Of a DNA stretch of 64,000 nt, positions 35,501 through 43,082 are shown piece by piece. This stretch comes from Gammaproteobacteria bacterium (lineage in GTDB: Bacteria > Pseudomonadota > Gammaproteobacteria > Pseudomonadales > Azotimanducaceae): the NCBI GenBank assembly GCA_026706385.1, contig JAPOYV010000134.1:1-64000 (forward strand), given 5' to 3'. Below the pieces are notes generated by a model, which was not told the origin of the DNA, did not search any database, and saw only the letters and a list, made by a program, of their open reading frames with translations. How positions within the stretch are numbered: the first letter of the stretch is position 1; each line of letters begins with the position of its first letter. A program made the position numbers and the translations under genes.

Positions 35501-38317
35501 CTCGTCATCGGTGGCGTCCTGGCTTCCCCAGCCGAACCCCGCCAGGACGTCGGTGTCGCCGTCGTCGTCCAGGTCCGCCACGCCCACGTCCGACGCGTAG
35601 GAGGCGTTGTCGAGCACTCGCTGACCGGAGAAGGACCCGTCGCCGAGGTTCTCGTACCACGCGATCTTGTCCGCGTCCTGCGACGCCGACAGGAAATCCG
35701 CATCGCCATCGCCGTCGAGGTCGGCGGCATAAACGACGCGCGTGCTTTCATCCTCGATCCTGTGGGCGATGAACGTGCCGTCGACGTTCTCATACCACTC
35801 GATGCCCGAGATCCCGGTTCCGCCCGCCGCGGCGGCGACCACGTCCGCATCGCCGTCCCCGTCCAGATCCCCCGCATGGACGGAGAGCGCCCGAAAACCG
35901 GACGTGATGAGGCGTTGCGAGGAGAACTCGCCGTCGCCCAAGTTCTCGTACCACGCCACCTTGGTGTCTCGCCAGGACGCCGACAAGACGTCCGCGTCGC
36001 CGTCGCCGTCCAAGTCCGCCGTATAGACCGAGTACGCATGGTCGGCGTCGGTCGTGATGATCCGCTGCCCCGAGAACTCGCCGCCGCCCACGTTCTCGTA
36101 CCAGGCGACCTTGTGGTCGAACTGGGAGGTCGACAGCACGTCCGGGTCGCCGTCGCCGTCAAGGTCCGCCGCGTGCACGGAGTCGGCAAAGTCGGCATCC
36201 GTGGTGATGATGCGCTGCGTCGAGAACCCTCCTGTGCTCTGCGGTGTCGCATCGGCCTCGTTGGACGGGTCGCTCGCACCGCGAGCGTTGACCGCCCGCA
36301 CCTGGAAGTGCGTGCGTTCGCCGTTGACGAGACCCGTGACCACGAAGTCGGCTGCGTTCTCGCCGCCCGGCGCGCTGTCCGGTATGAGGCGCCATCCGCC
36401 GTACGATCCTCCGCTGCTGCGCATTCGGTACTCGTGCCGGATCACCGGGCTGCCGCCGTCGTCCGCGGGCGTCCATGCCAGCCGCGCCTCGCGGTTCCCT
36501 GGCGCCGCCGTGAGTCCCGTTGGCGCGTCGGGAACGCGCGTGAACTCGACCACAAGCCCGTACCGACCCGTCTGGCGGCCGTCGGCAGCGCGAACCTCGA
36601 TGTAGTACACGCCGTCGTCGACATCGGCCCGAATCTCGTCGTCCTCGGCCAATACGGTGCCGTCGGCGGCAATCAACCTGACAGCCGTGTCCACCGGCCC
36701 GCTGGCGTACGCCCTGAGCAACCCCGGCTGGCCGACGTCGATGCGGAACACGTCCCGGTCGCCCGCCCGCTCCAGTTCGCCATCGCCCGACCACGGCAGG
36801 TCCACGACCATGGTGGCCGCTTCCGGAGAGTCGCCATGGTCGTCGCGCAACGAGTAGCGCGCCAGTACAAGGTAGTAGCCAACTCGCTGCGCACGAACCT
36901 CCAGATAGTAGATGCCGGCGTCCAACGTCGCCGAGATGCTGAAGTTGCCGTCCCCGGCGTCCCCGACAAGCTCCACGCCGCGGCTGTCGACCAACCGACC
37001 GTCGGCGCCGGCGTCGCCGGCCGCGCGGATCCCCACCTCGGTCGCGTCGTACGGCACGTCGATGCGGAACACGTCGACGTCGGCGGCCGGGCTGATGCGC
37101 CCGGACGTCGCCAGGAGGATCGACGGCGAGACCGCCGCCACCTCGGCGTCGCTCAGCAGCCGCAGCGCCGTCGAGGACTCCAGCGTGTCGCCGTGCAGGT
37201 CGTCGACCTCGCCGACCGTGCGCACGTTGACCGCGTACTCGCCCGTCCCCTCGACGCGGACGTAGTAGATTCCGCGCTCGAGCTCGCGGCGGATGCTGAA
37301 GTTCCCCCCGGGGCCGCTGTCCTCGTCCAGGGCCAGGCTGGCCCCCGCGCTGTCCCTGAGTTCGCCCTTGGTGTCGCTCGGCCCCGTGGTGCGGACTTCG
37401 ACCGTGGTTCGTCCGACCAGATCGAAACGGAACACGTCGACGTCCCCGTCCCCGCCGAGCGTTCCCGCGACGGGTGCGCCGAGCTCGATCCTGGTCGCCG
37501 TGCGGGGGCCGTCGCCGTGGTCGTCAGCGGTTGCGGCTGGGGCCCGACCGCCGGAGTAGCGCGCCAGCACAAGGTAGTATCCGACGCGGTGCGCGCTGGT
37601 CTCCAGGTAGTAGATGCCGGCGTCCAACGTCGTCGAGATGCTGAAGTTGCCGTCCCCGGCGTCCCCGACAAGCTCCGCGCCGCGGCTGTCGACCAACCGA
37701 CCGTCGGCGCCGGCGTCGCCGGCCGCGCGGATCCCCACCTCGGTCGCGTCGTACGGCACGTCGATGCGGAACACGTCGACGTCGGCGGCCGGGCTGATGC
37801 GCCCGGACGTCGCCAGGAGGATCGACGGCGAGACCGCCGCCACCTCGGCGTCGCTCAGCAGCCGCAGCGCCGTCGAGGACTCCAGCGTGTCGCCGTGCAG
37901 GTCGTCGACCTCGCCGACCGTGCGCACGTTGACCGCGTACTCGCCCGTCCCCTCGACGCGGACGTAGTAGATTCCGCGCTCGAGCTCGCGGCGGATGCTG
38001 AAGTTCCCCCCGGGGCCGCTGTCCTCGTCCAGGGCCAGGCTGGCCCCCGCGCTGTCCCTGAGTTCGCCCTTGGTGTCGCTCGGCCCCGTGGTGCGGACTT
38101 CGACCGTGGTTCGTCCGACCAGATCGAAACGGAACACGTCGACGTCCCCGTCCCCGCCGAGGGTTCCCGCGACGGGTGCGCCGAGCTCGATCCTGGTGGC
38201 CGTGCGGGGGCCGTCGCCGTGGTCGTCGGCCGCAGCGGACGGCGTCAGGCAAATCCCAGTTGCGCCTGCGAACACGGCCGCCGCTAGCCAGCGGCGCCTC
38301 CTGGGTCTGCGGAGCAT
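32513..38317 (-). CDS. Giant secreted modular subtilase (PPC-FN3-VCBS-S8-vWA)
   Basis: A 1934-residue exported protein with a signal peptide ending near SAAADDHGD. Approximate layout: two tandem near-identical double-PPC modules (30-490), another PPC (490-590), FN3 (595-690), about seven FG-GAP/VCBS units with DLDGDGDPDVL calcium-type loops (700-1065), PPC (1070-1165), a propeptide-like linker, a subtilisin-type S8 domain with D1329 (GIVDTG), H1374 (ETHGLW) and S1554 (GTSFAAP), and a C-terminal von Willebrand A domain with MIDAS DRSGS. The protease is expected to be extracellular, with the PPC and propeller parts mediating binding. Placing the catalytic domain after roughly 1,200 residues of adhesion modules and before a vWA is unusual. 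A small inhibitor-like lipoprotein is coupled downstream. Confidence 0.88.
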   Translation of the reverse strand: MLRRPRRRRWLAAAVFAGATGICLTPSAAADDHGDGPRTATRIELGAPVAGTLGGDGDVDVFRFDLVGRTTVEVRTTGPSDTKGELRDSAGASLALDEDSGPGGNFSIRRELERGIYYVRVEGTGEYAVNVRTVGEVDDLHGDTLESSTALRLLSDAEVAAVSPSILLATSGRISPAADVDVFRIDVPYDATEVGIRAAGDAGADGRLVDSRGAELVGDAGDGNFSISTTLDAGIYYLETSAHRVGYYLVLARYSGGRAPAATADDHGDGPRTATRIELGAPVAGTLGGDGDVDVFRFDLVGRTTVEVRTTGPSDTKGELRDSAGASLALDEDSGPGGNFSIRRELERGIYYVRVEGTGEYAVNVRTVGEVDDLHGDTLESSTALRLLSDAEVAAVSPSILLATSGRISPAADVDVFRIDVPYDATEVGIRAAGDAGADGRLVDSRGVELVGDAGDGNFSISATLDAGIYYLEVRAQRVGYYLVLARYSLRDDHGDSPEAATMVVDLPWSGDGELERAGDRDVFRIDVGQPGLLRAYASGPVDTAVRLIAADGTVLAEDDEIRADVDDGVYYIEVRAADGRQTGRYGLVVEFTRVPDAPTGLTAAPGNREARLAWTPADDGGSPVIRHEYRMRSSGGSYGGWRLIPDSAPGGENAADFVVTGLVNGERTHFQVRAVNARGASDPSNEADATPQSTGGFSTQRIITTDADFADSVHAADLDGDGDPDVLSTSQFDHKVAWYENVGGGEFSGQRIITTDADHAYSVYTADLDGDGDADVLSASWRDTKVAWYENLGDGEFSSQRLITSGFRALSVHAGDLDGDGDADVVAAAAGGTGISGIEWYENVDGTFIAHRIEDESTRVVYAADLDGDGDADFLSASQDADKIAWYENLGDGSFSGQRVLDNASYASDVGVADLDDDGDTDVLAGFGWGSQDATDDEIAWYENLGGGSFAARRTITTDVANPRAVATADLDGDGDPDVLSASINDGKFAWYENLGEGFFSEQRVLDTGGYPTDVLAVDLDGDGDPDVLTSSGYDDEVAWYENLYDHGDDHGDEPTAVATRVPTLPALLHGALQRPGDRDVFRISTGTGMLHVHSNGPTDTFGRLMDADLAELASDDDSGSGLNFNIRAPVSAGVHYIEVTGFGAGPYTLSMRFEATQVGNAPFVKPTSTETVFVDGLAVEAAEDEVLVFLAEDITNEELTAVRQQIADRRARIKAENYELRMIQAGIAADTREQDFIDALSTRAGVAGANVNEVASLDGAFFTSNETGYGDWLATDGTGAPAPADVPAPSATSFAGDYWIDQIEAETAWAALSGLPDLSATTVGIVDTGVRAGQDILDEDRIHRYSQALAHHPDPHVQSMYVLGDDTPEETHGLWVSGYAAAYGNTPDRRGVNPHSGVLFVDVLSSKANGKTFVTDLAFGVKIAIDRGADVVNVSWGERSKCWHEPITRQTSRQRWRLAKSVAVNYARRKDVLTVWSAGNNCEKQDDRLLPEPDDGGVEDPSSDSWRSHALIVGASTADSTDACWSRMGEVVNIMAPGASVGFGTGIGDGTSFAAPLVAGAAGLVRAVEGTFSAEETRSILVRSADKAIKPNTGCTGTAPATTPNTRLNLHRAVQSALLAKGVELTELAEVDLGLGDSDLEVVVVTVPESGATAIDIGFVVDRSGSYRDDIDTFQEKSREIVQGLLSLEDVDVQFGVVGFADYPISPYGSRGDAPYVLHQRITDDAEAFARAIDALDRPLMNGGDNRESQLEAVYRASNELGWRDGALKILFLATDAGFHDSDTESQYPGTGKREVLDVLREEGITVVGLQSGSDASAREDLQELADATDGSVLSLDAESSQIVAALTEGASAALARMHVTLEVIAGEDWVTGIDPIGWYADPGAQVYFVVELTGQRKQSISELRHNVHLWARGDGSAVLGRFRLPIRVPQE
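36854..37525. repeat. 672-bp tandem repeat, copy 1
   Basis: Encodes one double-PPC module of the subtilase. It matches the segment 37556-38227 at a constant offset of 702 bases with only scattered differences, most of them near the 36.86-36.91 kb end, indicating a recent duplication or gene conversion. Confidence 0.85.
37556..38227. repeat. 672-bp tandem repeat, copy 2
   Basis: Second copy of the double-PPC module, encoding the first mature residues of the subtilase. A 30-base linker (37526-37555) separates it from copy 1. Confidence 0.85.
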
Positions 38318-38636
38318 GTCGAGTACCCACCGGCCAGTCGATCGGGCCGAACATAGCGAGGGACACGACTGGGCGCGCTACCCAAACTGATAGGTTTCGC
38401 CACCGTATTCGGTGGGATTCGCCGGTCGCCACGTATGCCGTCCCGGACCGCGGCCGCATATCCGACCATTGCTCCCCGGATGGTTCCGCGGCCCACACGG
38501 GCCGTCGCCAAGGCGGCGCCACAGGCCAGTTCCGGCGGACATTGACGAGCCGCCCTGCTGGGGTGCAGCACGTCCTCGCGCCTTGGATGTTGTGGTGGCT
38601 ACTCCACCAAGACCAGGCCTCGTCCTGCTCGGCGTC
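38318..38636. promoter_or_regulatory. Intergenic region with hairpin upstream of subtilase gene
   Basis: No gene is seen. A perfect hairpin, CCACCG-TATT-CGGTGG at 38400-38415, lies about 85 bases upstream of the subtilase start on the minus strand. It may be an operator or the end of the upstream transcript; there is no T tract. Confidence 0.35.
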
Positions 38637-39230
38637 CTAGGTCGCGATGTCTGAAAGGGAGTAGGTTCGGTAGAACGACTTCCCGCTCCCGTGAGTCCAC
38701 GTTCGGCAGGTGGCGGCGTCGTCGTAGGGGCGGACGTACACAGAACTCCCGGCTGACCCAATAGCAGGCCGGATGACGTTGGCGTGTGCGGCCCTCCGCT
38801 CGTCGGCGTATCCTCCTCGGTAACGGGTGGTCGTCAGGGTGAACTCTTGCAGGCACATCGGGTCGTAGTCGATTTGACCGTCGGAACGTCTTCGCTGGAC
38901 GACGTGGCAAAGTGGCTGGGCCTTGAATGCGATCGCCGGACCAAGCGCGGCAAGCAAGGATTTCTTCTCAACGAATACCGACTTGACCTTGCGTAGGCTC
39001 GAACGGAGCTGGCGGTCGCGCTGATCCAGGACTGCGTCCAAGGCGCCTTCAATCCGGGTCTCCACAAAAGCGTCGACGTCTGACTCGGTGGCATAAGGAC
39101 TTTCCGTCAGGAACTGGTCGCGCAACCTTTGCTCGACGGCCCTTCGCGTGGGGATGGTGAGGGCAGAGTACGAGGGAACGCCTCGGCTTTCGGCCCCAAG
39201 GAGTGGTCGGTCAAGACCCGGGCGTGGCAT
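38637..39230 (-). CDS. Hypothetical protein
   Basis: About 197 residues from the ATG at 39230 (an ATG at 39290 in frame would overlap the LuxR gene by 80 bases). The N-terminal part is charged and helical (RRAVEQRLRDQFL, DQRDRQLRSSLRKVKSVFVEKKS). The rest has aromatic and Arg-rich strands (SSVYVRPYDDAATCRTWTHGSGKSFYRTYSL). There is no signal peptide or membrane helix. No family recognised. It lies just downstream of the MalT-like regulator on the same strand and could be co-transcribed. Base composition is somewhat less GC-rich than its neighbours. Confidence 0.5.
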   Translation of the reverse strand: MPRPGLDRPLLGAESRGVPSYSALTIPTRRAVEQRLRDQFLTESPYATESDVDAFVETRIEGALDAVLDQRDRQLRSSLRKVKSVFVEKKSLLAALGPAIAFKAQPLCHVVQRRRSDGQIDYDPMCLQEFTLTTTRYRGGYADERRAAHANVIRPAIGSAGSSVYVRPYDDAATCRTWTHGSGKSFYRTYSLSDIAT

Positions 39231-42009
39231 CGATTGGCATGATTCCGATAGCCCGCGCCTTGCGTACAGCTTCGAACCGATTTCGGACACCCAGTTTCGC
39301 GAAAGCGGTACGCAACCGGTAGCGCACGCCGTCGACGCTCAGGTGCAGGCGCGAGGCGATGCGCTTGTCCGGTTCACCACGCGCGACGAGTTCGAGCACC
39401 TCGAGTTGCGCTGCCGTCAATGCAGGCGCTGTAGCGGCCTCGGGCATCGCTCGGCGCCGCACCACCTCGGCCAGGCGCCCCGCCGCTTCCAGGGTCTGAT
39501 CTTCGACGAGCCGGTCGAGCAGTGTCACTGTCTCGTCGTGGTCCGTCGCAAGGCCGACGGTGTAGCCGGTCTCCGCGTAGTACCGCACAAACGCGGCGAG
39601 GTGCCCCATGGCCGCGGCCTCGTCTCCGGCCCGCAGCGCCACGACCATGGATAGGGCCTCTGCCCGCATGACCGTCCGCGTCAGGTGTCGCGATTCGGCC
39701 AATCGGCGCAGCCCCGCCGCGAGTTCCTTCGCGGCTTCGATGTTCCCCCGCGCGATGCATAGCCGCACCATCGTGCTCGCGAGCATCTCCGTTTGCCGCC
39801 AGCCGCGGCGCTGAATGTCCAGGCAGTCCTCTGGCGCCTGAGGCAGCCCGTCGAACTGCCAGGCTCGCGTGGCCTCCTCCACCTGTTCATCCGCCAGAAG
39901 TACGGTGACCTGTAGCGCCGCAACGTGCTTTGCGAGCGCCGGGCGTCTGGTCCGCAGGGCGTACTCCCGAGCGTCCTCGACGTGTAGGGCCGCCATTTCC
40001 GTGTCGCCGTGTGCCAGTGTCTTCTGAACGAGTACGCCCAAACTCGCCGCGTAAACCGACGACGTCGCGGCGGATTCGCCCAACAGCCTCAGCGGGGCGC
40101 CCCCGCCGATGGCGGTGGCGTCCCCGGTCTGTTCGTAGGCAAGCTCGTCCTTCAGTATGCGGCCAATCGCCACTGCACCGGAGTCGCGCAGATAGGCGCT
40201 TCGCGCCATCGCCAGCCCGTCGCCATAGTAGTTCGCGGCTGCGTCCGGGTGACCTCCCGCCATCGCCATCTGTCCCAACTCGTAACGTACGCGCGGGGAG
40301 AGGTGCGAGCGGTCGCCGAGTTGCGCCATGGCGCGCTTGCCCCAGTCGTGCGCCTGGGCGAACTGTGCTGCGCTGGCGCTGGCTACGCAGAGGCCGTAGG
40401 CGAAGACGGATCGGATACGAAGATCGATGTCCGTTGCGACGAGGTCCGCCACTTCCTCGATCCCGGCCACTTCCGCCATCCCGCGGGGTCTGCACCCGCA
40501 CACGTGCATCACGCCGAGTAGAAGCTTGTGTTCGATGACCAGCGCAAGGTCATCGCCGCCAGGCCGATCGCGCGTGAAGCCGGCAGTCTGGATGGAGATG
40601 CCACGGTAGTCCCTCTCCGCCGCCTCGATGTCTCCGGCCTGGGCACACGTCTGACACCGGGCAAGCGCCAGCCTTGGATACTTGGCGAAGATCTCGGCGT
40701 TCAGCATGCCGATGACCTTGCGGGTTCCATCAGGGCCGTCGTGGACCGCCGCGGTCAGACTCGCGGACCGCTCGGCGATCCGCCCTATCAGTTCCGTATC
40801 CCTTGCCGCGATGGCGTGACGCAGCGCCTCGACGGCTTGACCGCGTCGCGCCAGCGAACGTGCGATCGTCGCATGGATGGCGCGGAACCGGTCCGGGGTT
40901 TCCCGGAGCCGTCGCGACGCGCCGTAGTCGCGAATCAACGGGTGCAGGCGCATTGTCGGTCCGTTGCTCGTCGTCTGGACCAACCCGTTGAGCGAGTGCA
41001 TGCCCGCGATTCGCGCGCTCGCACCGATGCCATCGAGCACTTCGTCCATCAACTTGGCGTCGAACCAGTCGAACAGCGCCATGTCCAGAACAAGCTCTCG
41101 ATCCTGTTCCGCCAATCCGCGCCACAGCCGCGACTCGATCCAGGAGGCCAACGTGTCGGCGCCTGCGTCCGGCGTGTGGCCCTCCTCTTGCGCGTTTCGG
41201 AAGATGCGCAGCGCCAGGGGCCAGCCGGCCGACTGCTTCATGATCGCCCGCCGTTCCCCGCCGGAGAGCGGCGCCCGGAAAAACCGCGCGATCTCCGAAT
41301 CCGAGAACCGGAGTTCCTCCGCCGATATGCGCGCGCTGCTGGCGTCGAGCAGGGGTGTGGCGATGTTGAGGCCGGTCGGCCGCTGCCGGTACGCCATGGC
41401 GAAACGAAGGTTGGCTGGCGCGCGCTCGAGAAACACGTTGAGGACTCGTACGCCGGCCTTGTCGGGCAGGCACTCCACGTCGTCGAGCGCGAGCAGACAG
41501 GGGGCGCCGAGCCGTTCCAGGGCCGCGATCAGGACACTCACTCGATAGGCCACCTCGCTGCTCATTTCCTGATCCGTCCCACCGCCTACTTCGGCGATGG
41601 CTTCCGTTCCTTGCGGATTGAAGATCTCCACACCAGCTTGCTGGAACGCCGCCAGCAGGTATGTCGCCAGCGCATCGGGACCGTCGGTCGGGTCGAGTGC
41701 CAGCCACGCCACACGGATGCCCTGCTCCCGTAGATTCCGGCAGCGATGCGCCAGGAGAGCCGTCTTGCCGAAACCGGCCGGCGCGGACAGTAGGGTCAGG
41801 CGGTGTTCCATGAAGCCGCAGCGCCGTTCGAGCTCGGGGCGTTCCAGATAGCCTTCGACCGGGTCCGGCAGCAGCACGCGCTGGCGCTGCAACCACGGCA
41901 CCTGGTCCCACGGCGCGTCGGTCTCAACGCGTGTCACCGGGGTGGTTTCAGCACCCACCTTCGGCTCCGGGTTGCCACTGCACGTCCCCACCGTCTTGCC
42001 CTTCCCCAC
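39211..42009 (-). CDS. MalT-type LuxR-family ATP-dependent regulator
   Basis: A 932-residue signal-transduction ATPase (STAND class). Walker A is SAPAGFGKTALL (about 75-86) and the Walker B-like strand is CLLALDDVE. A long helical region of TPR-like repeats follows, then a C-terminal LuxR/GerE helix-turn-helix (LTAAQLEVLELVARGEPDKRIASRLHLSVDGVRYRL). In MalT relatives, ligand and ATP binding drive oligomerisation and promoter activation. It is divergent from the small secreted Cys-protein gene at 42249; two inverted repeats in the shared upstream region could be its targets. It sits between the subtilase and the LRR/PPC genes and is the best candidate regulator of the island. Confidence 0.88.
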   Translation of the reverse strand: MGKGKTVGTCSGNPEPKVGAETTPVTRVETDAPWDQVPWLQRQRVLLPDPVEGYLERPELERRCGFMEHRLTLLSAPAGFGKTALLAHRCRNLREQGIRVAWLALDPTDGPDALATYLLAAFQQAGVEIFNPQGTEAIAEVGGGTDQEMSSEVAYRVSVLIAALERLGAPCLLALDDVECLPDKAGVRVLNVFLERAPANLRFAMAYRQRPTGLNIATPLLDASSARISAEELRFSDSEIARFFRAPLSGGERRAIMKQSAGWPLALRIFRNAQEEGHTPDAGADTLASWIESRLWRGLAEQDRELVLDMALFDWFDAKLMDEVLDGIGASARIAGMHSLNGLVQTTSNGPTMRLHPLIRDYGASRRLRETPDRFRAIHATIARSLARRGQAVEALRHAIAARDTELIGRIAERSASLTAAVHDGPDGTRKVIGMLNAEIFAKYPRLALARCQTCAQAGDIEAAERDYRGISIQTAGFTRDRPGGDDLALVIEHKLLLGVMHVCGCRPRGMAEVAGIEEVADLVATDIDLRIRSVFAYGLCVASASAAQFAQAHDWGKRAMAQLGDRSHLSPRVRYELGQMAMAGGHPDAAANYYGDGLAMARSAYLRDSGAVAIGRILKDELAYEQTGDATAIGGGAPLRLLGESAATSSVYAASLGVLVQKTLAHGDTEMAALHVEDAREYALRTRRPALAKHVAALQVTVLLADEQVEEATRAWQFDGLPQAPEDCLDIQRRGWRQTEMLASTMVRLCIARGNIEAAKELAAGLRRLAESRHLTRTVMRAEALSMVVALRAGDEAAAMGHLAAFVRYYAETGYTVGLATDHDETVTLLDRLVEDQTLEAAGRLAEVVRRRAMPEAATAPALTAAQLEVLELVARGEPDKRIASRLHLSVDGVRYRLRTAFAKLGVRNRFEAVRKARAIGIMPIDATPGS

Positions 42010-42046
42010 CTATGCGTTGTCGGTCTTACACGTGTCGTCGCCCTCC

Positions 42047-42061
42047 TGACAAGGGCTGTCA
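42047..42061. promoter_or_regulatory. Inverted repeat TGACA-N5-TGTCA
   Basis: TGACAAGGGCTGTCA, with perfect five-base arms, lies just upstream of the MalT-like regulator start and within the divergent promoter region. Candidate operator. Confidence 0.35.
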
Positions 42062-42083
42062 CAACGGCCGCGCACGCCAGAGA

Positions 42084-42125
42084 CAGTAGTCGGCCTCGGT
42101 AGTATCTCTGCGCGGAGGACTACTG
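42084..42125. promoter_or_regulatory. Inverted repeat CAGTAGTC...GACTACTG
   Basis: Eight-base perfect arms at 42084-42091 and 42118-42125 flank a 26-base centre in the divergent region between the MalT-like gene and the small secreted protein gene. Spacing suits a dimeric regulator. Confidence 0.4.
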
Positions 42126-42248
42126 CCCCACTTCTCGCCGCCCACCAACTGCCGCGACCGATGGCACCGAGGGGTGGTTCTGCGGCAGCACTCGGTCGAG
42201 ACCATGGCTGTGATAGGCTGCTGCCGGGGTGCGCGAAGGGATCCGCTC

Positions 42249-42641
42249 GTGAGGAAGAAATGTCTGCGCTGGGCCGCGACTGCGGTCCTTGCCGTCTTCG
42301 TCGTGCCGGCGAGCCATGCGGCAACGGCGAAGATCACGGCGAAAGCGCTACGGACGCTGGCCACCGATGGCGACCGTTTCGGGGGTTGCATGGTCCAGTT
42401 GAACCGCAACGTCGCCGTGCTGGCGGCGAATCTGCCGGACCCTGTTGTGCTGAACTGCCCTGGTTCCTGGGTGACTTTCAGTTGCAGTGGTATCCACACC
42501 ACGAAGGAGGCGTCGGCACGCATGTTCGACTCCGCCAAGATGGGTTTCGAATTGGACAAGCCACTGATCCTGGAAGTGACCGACGAAAAGAAACACCAAG
42601 GCCACTGTTACGTGCGCCGCATTGACGTGAAGAAAGATTGA
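42249..42641 (+). CDS. Small secreted four-cysteine protein
   Basis: A 130-residue protein from GTG 42249, with GAAGGG eight bases upstream; an ATG at 42204 is an alternative. It has a signal peptide (RKKCLRWAATAVLAVFVVPASHA) and a mature domain with four conserved cysteines in GGCMVQL, LNCPGSWVTFSC and GHCYVRR. The same domain recurs at 43072 (N-terminal part), 51400 and 55783, so it is a small family spread over this island. Two disulfides are likely in the exported form. The function is unknown; repeated occurrence beside secreted modular proteins suggests a cell-envelope or secreted role. Confidence 0.72.
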   Translation: MRKKCLRWAATAVLAVFVVPASHAATAKITAKALRTLATDGDRFGGCMVQLNRNVAVLAANLPDPVVLNCPGSWVTFSCSGIHTTKEASARMFDSAKMGFELDKPLILEVTDEKKHQGHCYVRRIDVKKD

Positions 42642-42665
42642 CCGCCCGGTACTGTCGTGGCGCGC

Positions 42666-43082
42666 ATGAGGTGGCGCAGGATCGCCTGGTGTTGCGGCAT
42701 CGCCACGCCCATCGCAGCCTGGCTCTGGTTCGAGGCGACATCGTCTCCTCGGCCTTGGCCAGATGACACGGCCCCTGTCCCCGTCGCGGTGGCCGCACCG
42801 CGTGACGCCGATACGTTGCGAGAAGCCGCTCCGGATGTCGCGAGCCCGGTCCGGGCTGCCCCGGTAGCGCGTGGCGAGATTCGTCCGGCCCAACCTGGCA
42901 GCAATGCCGAACCCTATGTCGACCCCGATGCGCCGCCGACCTGGAGTCCCGGTCGCCCGGCCGTGCATGTCGGTGCTTACGTGGACCCGGATGGGCCGCA
43001 ACTCACGCCGGAAGAAGGCCGGACGGTACATGTCGGCGAGTGGCTGGATCCCGAAGACCAGCGCGACAACGATGGCCTGTGA
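42666..43082 (+). CDS. Exported protein with VDPDxP repeats
   Basis: About 138 residues from ATG 42666 (GTG 42657 also possible). The N-terminal segment (RIAWCCGIATPIAAWLWF) is a signal or membrane anchor. The rest is low-complexity and Pro/Ala/Asp-rich, with repeated AEPYVDPDAPP, VGAYVDPDGP and VGEWLDPED motifs. No family known. Its stop overlaps the start of the next gene at 43072, which places it in an operon with the four-Cys proteins. Confidence 0.55.
   Translation: MRWRRIAWCCGIATPIAAWLWFEATSSPRPWPDDTAPVPVAVAAPRDADTLREAAPDVASPVRAAPVARGEIRPAQPGSNAEPYVDPDAPPTWSPGRPAVHVGAYVDPDGPQLTPEEGRTVHVGEWLDPEDQRDNDGL

Noticed and set aside
35200-38290. Long plus-strand open frames opposite the subtilase gene
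   Set aside because: They mirror the repeat-rich coding strand of the giant protease and show no independent coding features.
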